Source: Bacteroidota bacterium (GTDB taxonomy: Bacteria > Bacteroidota > Ignavibacteria > UBA10030 > UBA6906). Taken from it: a stretch of DNA of 64,000 bases. The stretch covers positions 62,001-126,000 of the forward strand of contig JAUQWO010000088.1 of assembly GCA_030835135.1 (NCBI GenBank), read 5' to 3'. Positions 60,502 through 64,000 of this stretch are shown here, one piece after another. Both the position numbers and the translations under genes were made by a program. A model generated the notes under the pieces. The model was not told where the DNA came from. It made no database searches and saw only the letters and a list, made by a program, of their open reading frames with translations. How positions within the stretch are numbered: the stretch's first letter is position 1; every line of letters starts with the position of its first letter.

Positions 60502-62268
60502 ATGCGCCGGCTCGTCCTTCTCATCGTCGGGCTGATATTCCTCCCCGCTCTCTGCGCGGCGCAAAGCTCCGGGATCACCACATACTGCAACCCGGTGGAT
60601 CTCGACTACCGGTACAACTGGGAGCAATCCGACAGGAATATCTCGTACCGCTCAGGAGCCGACCCGGTGATCGTCTATCACCGGGGGACCTACTATTTGT
60701 TCGCGACGATCTCCGGCGGCTGGTGGCGTTCGCCGGATATGCTTCACTGGCAGTTCGTGGAACCGAACGTGTGGCCGGTGGATGACAATTGCGCCCCTGC
60801 CGGGCTCTTCGTGCGGGACACGTTCTATCTGTTCCAGTCTGCATTCGAGCCCCGGCCGGTGTACTGGACAACGAATCTCGACTCCGGCGACCTGCATGTC
60901 TTTACGCCGCGCCTGGAGAGTCCGCCCGGTGCGGCAGGGCCGTGGGACCCCGGTGTGTTCCATGATGAAGACACGGACCGCTGGTATCTGTACTGGGGGT
61001 CCTCGAACGTCTATCCGATCTGGGGGATCGAACTCGATCATGCGGCGAAGTTCGCGTACCGGGGCACGGCGAAGGCGCTCATGTTTCTTCATCCGGATCA
61101 GCACGGGTGGGAGCGGTTCGGGCGGGACCACACGGACCCGCGTCTCCCCTTCATCGAGGGGGCGTGGATGACGAAACACCGGGGCAAGTACTACCTTCAG
61201 TATGGTGCTCCGGGGACGGAGCACAACGTCTATGCGAATGGGGTCTATGTCGCGGATGATCCACTCGGACCCTTCGTGTACGCACCGAACAATCCCATCT
61301 CATACAAGCCCGGAGGGTTCGTGACGGGCGCGGGTCATGGCAATACCTTCCAGGACCGGCACGGCAATTACTGGAACACCGGCACGCCGTGGATCGCGGT
61401 GAACTGGGATTTCGAGAGACGCATCGCGCAGTTCCCTGCCGCATTCGACAGCGCCGGGTTGTTCCACGCCTCCACGCGATTCGGTGACCTGCCGCACCGC
61501 CTTCCCACGGGACCGGTCGCCGATCCGGCGGAACTGTTCGCAGGGTGGATGTTGCTCTCCTACCGGAAGACGGTGACGGCGACCGGGTCCGCCGCAGGAT
61601 ATGCGCCGGCGGCGCTGACGGACGAGGACCCTCGCTCGTACTGGCTTGCGGACGGCAATGTGGCCGGCCGATCGGTGACGGTGGATCTTGGTGCGGTCGC
61701 CTCCGTGCGCGCCGTGCAGGTGAACTTTGCTGATCATCAGTCGGGGCTGTACCGGATGGACTCCACCGTGTACACACAGTTCAGGATCGTTGCCTCGGCG
61801 GACAGCGTGCACTGGCAGACGATCGCCGACCTGTCGCACGAGCGGCGCGACCGCCCGAATGCGTACATCGAGATCCCTTCACCGGTGCAGGCCCGGTACA
61901 TTCGCTATGCGCATCTGCACGTCAGTGCACGGACCCTTGCGATCTCCGACATCAGGGTCTTCGGCCATCGCGATGTGCCTTTTCCCGCGGTCCCACAGCG
62001 CCTTGCGGTACGCCGACACGACGATGAGCGTGATGCGACGATCGTATGGGATCCGGTTCCGGGAGCGGTGGGATACAACATCCTGTGGGGTATTGCGCCG
62101 GAGAAACTCTATCAGACCTATCAGGTGTTCGCCGACAGGCCATCGCAGATCGAGCTGCGGGCGTTGACCGTGGGACAGACCTACAACGTGGCCATCGAGG
62201 CATTCAATGAGGCGGGGGTGTCGGCGCGATCGGGGGTTCTGGCATTGCCCTCAGGTTTGAACAGGTAG
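60502..62268 (+). CDS. Secreted GH43-like glycosidase with F5/8-type and Fn3 domains
   Basis: 588 residues starting directly on the base after the preceding stop. Signal peptide to about residue 20. The five-bladed propeller (about 25-350) has GADPVIVYHRGTYYLFAT with the base aspartate, WDPGVFHDEDTDRWYLYWG and FIEGAWMTKHRGKYYLQY with the likely acid glutamate. A discoidin-like carbohydrate-binding domain (about 355-490) and a fibronectin III domain (about 500-588) follow. It probably acts on arabinose- or xylose-containing glycans outside the cell, which suits the arabinose operon. No T9SS tail is present. Its TAG stop is the first part of the palindromic repeat at 62268. Confidence 0.88.
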   Translation: MRRLVLLIVGLIFLPALCAAQSSGITTYCNPVDLDYRYNWEQSDRNISYRSGADPVIVYHRGTYYLFATISGGWWRSPDMLHWQFVEPNVWPVDDNCAPAGLFVRDTFYLFQSAFEPRPVYWTTNLDSGDLHVFTPRLESPPGAAGPWDPGVFHDEDTDRWYLYWGSSNVYPIWGIELDHAAKFAYRGTAKALMFLHPDQHGWERFGRDHTDPRLPFIEGAWMTKHRGKYYLQYGAPGTEHNVYANGVYVADDPLGPFVYAPNNPISYKPGGFVTGAGHGNTFQDRHGNYWNTGTPWIAVNWDFERRIAQFPAAFDSAGLFHASTRFGDLPHRLPTGPVADPAELFAGWMLLSYRKTVTATGSAAGYAPAALTDEDPRSYWLADGNVAGRSVTVDLGAVASVRAVQVNFADHQSGLYRMDSTVYTQFRIVASADSVHWQTIADLSHERRDRPNAYIEIPSPVQARYIRYAHLHVSARTLAISDIRVFGHRDVPFPAVPQRLAVRRHDDERDATIVWDPVPGAVGYNILWGIAPEKLYQTYQVFADRPSQIELRALTVGQTYNVAIEAFNEAGVSARSGVLALPSGLNR

Positions 62269-62340
62269 GGCGGTGCATGCACCGCCCGTACGCGGGTATC
62301 GTCATGTTCGTGGGTACCCCGTACCGACGAAGGTATCGGC
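62268..62340 (+). repeat. Palindrome-headed intergenic repeat, copy 1
   Basis: 73 nt. The first 20 bases (62268-62287) are a perfect palindrome of GGGCGGTGCA and its complement; the rest includes CGGGTATCGTCATGTTCGTG. It matches copy 2 at 69 of 73 positions. Confidence 0.8.
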
Positions 62341-62425
62341 AGGTTCGTTCACGCACCGTATCGACGAAGGTAACGTTATGTCCACGGCCACTGGGCCACC
62401 GATGTCAGGCGTCCACGGAATGTAG

Positions 62426-62498
62426 GGGCGGTGCATGCACCGCCCCTACGCGGGTATCGTCATGTTCGTGGGTACACCGTACCGACGAAGGCATCGTC
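62426..62498 (+). repeat. Palindrome-headed intergenic repeat, copy 2
   Basis: The second copy starts 158 nt after the first. Its palindrome is longer: 28 nt (62422-62449), GTAGGGGCGGTGCA and its complement with no loop. Between the copies a partial third copy of the 3' part is seen (CACCGTATCGACGAAGG near 62355). No gene is present in 62269-62521. Confidence 0.8.
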
Positions 62499-62521
62499 AC
62501 GCGGACGTCGTGTTCACTGCC

Positions 62522-64000
62522 TTACCGCAACACCACCATCGGACGGACGATCGATCCTGTGCGGGTCATCAGGCGGTAGTAGTACACACCGCTGGTCATT
62601 CCGTGTGCCTGGAAGGGGATCGTATGGACCCCGGGCGGCATGACCCCATCAACCAGTGTCGCAACGCTCTGTCCCGTCACGGTGTACACCTCCAGGCGAA
62701 CCACCTGGGAGGCAGCAAGGTCGAACCGGATGGTGGTGGACGGGTTGAATGGGTTCGGGTAATTCTGGTGCAGGACGATGGCGGACGGCAGCGGCGATGT
62801 CAGTGGAGCGGCGGCGGTGACAAAAGCAGCCGTGCCGATCAGCGGAATGTCGATGTACGATGATCCCCCCGCCTCCGCGGTGAACACCGCCTGCGAGGAC
62901 CGGAAGTACGGGATGATATGTGCGCGGTTCCCATCCCACATGTCGAGCGAATTGATCTCGATGCCCACGGAATGGGAGGGTGGCACTTTGTGAGAGAGCG
63001 CCTCTCCTTCCGCATCGTAGTGGCCATCCACCGGGGAATCCGCGGACAGTACGCCCAGCGGCATGTGGGTCAGCAGTTTCCATTCGCCTCCGCCAGCACC
63101 TGGCGCCACATCGAACAACCGCACGTTGGCCTGGAACGGACCGCCGTCGCCACGCAACTGCACGCGTGCCCTCGGAATGCCGGTGATATCGAGCGTGTCG
63201 GACAGTTGCGGCGACCGGAAGCGGACCGGTGTGGCGCGGAACGCAGTCAGGAATGCCGCGCCACTGTAGCTTTCATTCCAGGCGCGCTCTGTCGTGTATG
63301 CGGGGTCATGCACGAGCGAGAATGGATAGCTTTCCGTTACCCCTGCCGGGGTCGGCGAAAGGTAGCCGATGCCGCTGTCGCCCGGTGCATCTCCGGTCGG
63401 GTACAGGCGCAGGGACGATGCCGGCTCGGGAGGCCAGACGGGAGTCTCCCGGTGCGGCCACCCCGGGCGGTCATCCGCGAAGATGACCCGGGGGGTTGTG
63501 ACCTCAGGAAGCATCGGTGCTTCGAGCCAGTGATGGAACCAGTCCAGCATCATCTGCACGGTGAAGAGATACTCCGGAACGTTCACCGGCTCGCTGTGTC
63601 CATTGGTCCCGAAGTAGGACCAGATGGGGATCCCACGCGCGGCAAGCTGTGTGCGTGCGCGGATCGCGCCGTTCACCGGGAAGATCACATCGGCCCACCC
63701 GAGACTCTGGATCACGGGGATCCTGACGCTGTCCACAAACGGGGAGAGGTCGCGTTGCGCAATGAACGCGCGGACGGAGTCCATGTTCTCCATGAGCACG
63801 AACGAGCGGATGCGGTCACGGATCGGATCGTACCGCACCGATCCAAGGGAGAGTTCGGTCTGGAGTTGTTGTTTGACCGTATTGTTCGGTGCGAGGTCCG
63901 CGGCATACGATGGCGGAGCAAGCAGTGTGGCGATACAGCGGATGCCGGGGATCCTGTTGATCGCGGCGATCCAGGCATGGACACCACCCTGCGAACCGCC
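62522..64000 (-). CDS. Secreted S15/CocE-like alpha/beta hydrolase with T9SS tail, 5' part missing
   Basis: About 492 C-terminal residues; the frame stays open to the window edge. The edge itself encodes GGSQGG, the nucleophile elbow with the catalytic serine. The aspartate lies in LGWADVIFPV and the histidine in GTNGHSEP, completing the triad. A jelly-roll domain of the X-prolyl dipeptidyl-peptidase C-terminal type follows (VQLRGDGGPFQANVRLFDVA), then a T9SS type A sorting domain (LHQNYPNPFNPST ... RPMVVLR). It is likely a secreted peptidase or acyl/ester hydrolase kept on the cell surface. The exact substrate cannot be inferred without the N-terminal part. Confidence 0.85.
   Translation of the reverse strand, partial: GGSQGGVHAWIAAINRIPGIRCIATLLAPPSYAADLAPNNTVKQQLQTELSLGSVRYDPIRDRIRSFVLMENMDSVRAFIAQRDLSPFVDSVRIPVIQSLGWADVIFPVNGAIRARTQLAARGIPIWSYFGTNGHSEPVNVPEYLFTVQMMLDWFHHWLEAPMLPEVTTPRVIFADDRPGWPHRETPVWPPEPASSLRLYPTGDAPGDSGIGYLSPTPAGVTESYPFSLVHDPAYTTERAWNESYSGAAFLTAFRATPVRFRSPQLSDTLDITGIPRARVQLRGDGGPFQANVRLFDVAPGAGGGEWKLLTHMPLGVLSADSPVDGHYDAEGEALSHKVPPSHSVGIEINSLDMWDGNRAHIIPYFRSSQAVFTAEAGGSSYIDIPLIGTAAFVTAAAPLTSPLPSAIVLHQNYPNPFNPSTTIRFDLAASQVVRLEVYTVTGQSVATLVDGVMPPGVHTIPFQAHGMTSGVYYYRLMTRTGSIVRPMVVLR

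Noticed and set aside
1-64000. tRNA, rRNA, insertion sequences, integrases and prophage genes
   Set aside because: I looked for T-arm patterns, transposase and integrase motifs and flanking repeats and saw none. This is a reading by eye, so a divergent tRNA could be missed.

Overview
The window looks like chromosomal DNA of a GC-rich (roughly 60 percent by eye) member of the Bacteroidota/FCB group, most likely from the Ignavibacteria/Kapabacteria/Chlorobi side. The basis is three secreted proteins ending in the YPNPFNP-type C-terminal sorting domain of the type IX secretion system, two TonB-dependent receptors with carboxypeptidase-like N-terminal domains, a HYC_CC_PP/heavy-metal-domain/TonB receptor operon typical of Bacteroidota, and a propeller-type (Y_Y_Y) hybrid-like sensor kinase. 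The taxon is an inference. I saw no rRNA, tRNA, CRISPR array, insertion sequence or prophage.

Layout. 1-7137: a compact plus-strand operon with the end of a 2-oxoacid:ferredoxin oxidoreductase, two tiny paralogous ferritin-like proteins, a beta-decarboxylating dehydrogenase, an HMG-CoA-lyase-type lyase, a class III CoA-transferase, LeuC/LeuD-type dehydratase subunits and an OsmC-like protein. Several junctions are ATGA overlaps. Key residues argue against plain isocitrate/aconitate chemistry. The set could instead form a reversible route 2-oxobutyrate <-> methylmalate <-> citraconate <-> citramalate <-> citramalyl-CoA <-> acetyl-CoA + pyruvate. 7160-13970: HemN, a small HExxH/CxxC protein, and a two-component system followed by an operator-like tandem repeat and a degenerate receiver-only paralogue. 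14070-17275: a sugar kinase/nucleotidyltransferase/MFS operon. 17299-20730: phosphoglycerate mutase, a CPA1 antiporter and a URO-D-family protein.

20753-29464 is a minus-strand block: a fucosidase-PycTM-URO-D operon, a split-Soret-like cytochrome carrying a T9SS tail, SerA and a GH42-like glycosidase. 29780-33184: RhlE and TypA/BipA. 33262-41685: envelope proteins (porin-like barrel, lipoprotein + TonB receptor, T9SS cargo, FKBP isomerase, sodium symporter, small membrane proteins). 41775-48100: CopA, then an araB-araD-isomerase operon with a FucI-type isomerase in place of AraA. 48187-51625: an NADP-binding reductase and an ECF sigma/anti-sigma(HEAT)/DUF4097 operon. 51714-54823: a metal (probably copper) uptake operon on the minus strand. 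55068-59500: a MacAB-like exporter facing a Gly/Met-rich lipoprotein. 59713-64000: an unknown exported protein, a GH43-like glycosidase, a duplicated palindromic repeat and a truncated S15/CocE-like secreted hydrolase with a T9SS tail.

Taken together the organism appears to be a polysaccharide-using heterotroph with ferredoxin-linked 2-oxoacid metabolism, oxygen-independent haem synthesis and type IX secretion. Convergent genes are separated by perfect or near-perfect hairpins. Several promoters fit TTGnnn-N16/18-TATAtT and lie so close to the start codon that leaderless or very short-leader transcripts are likely.
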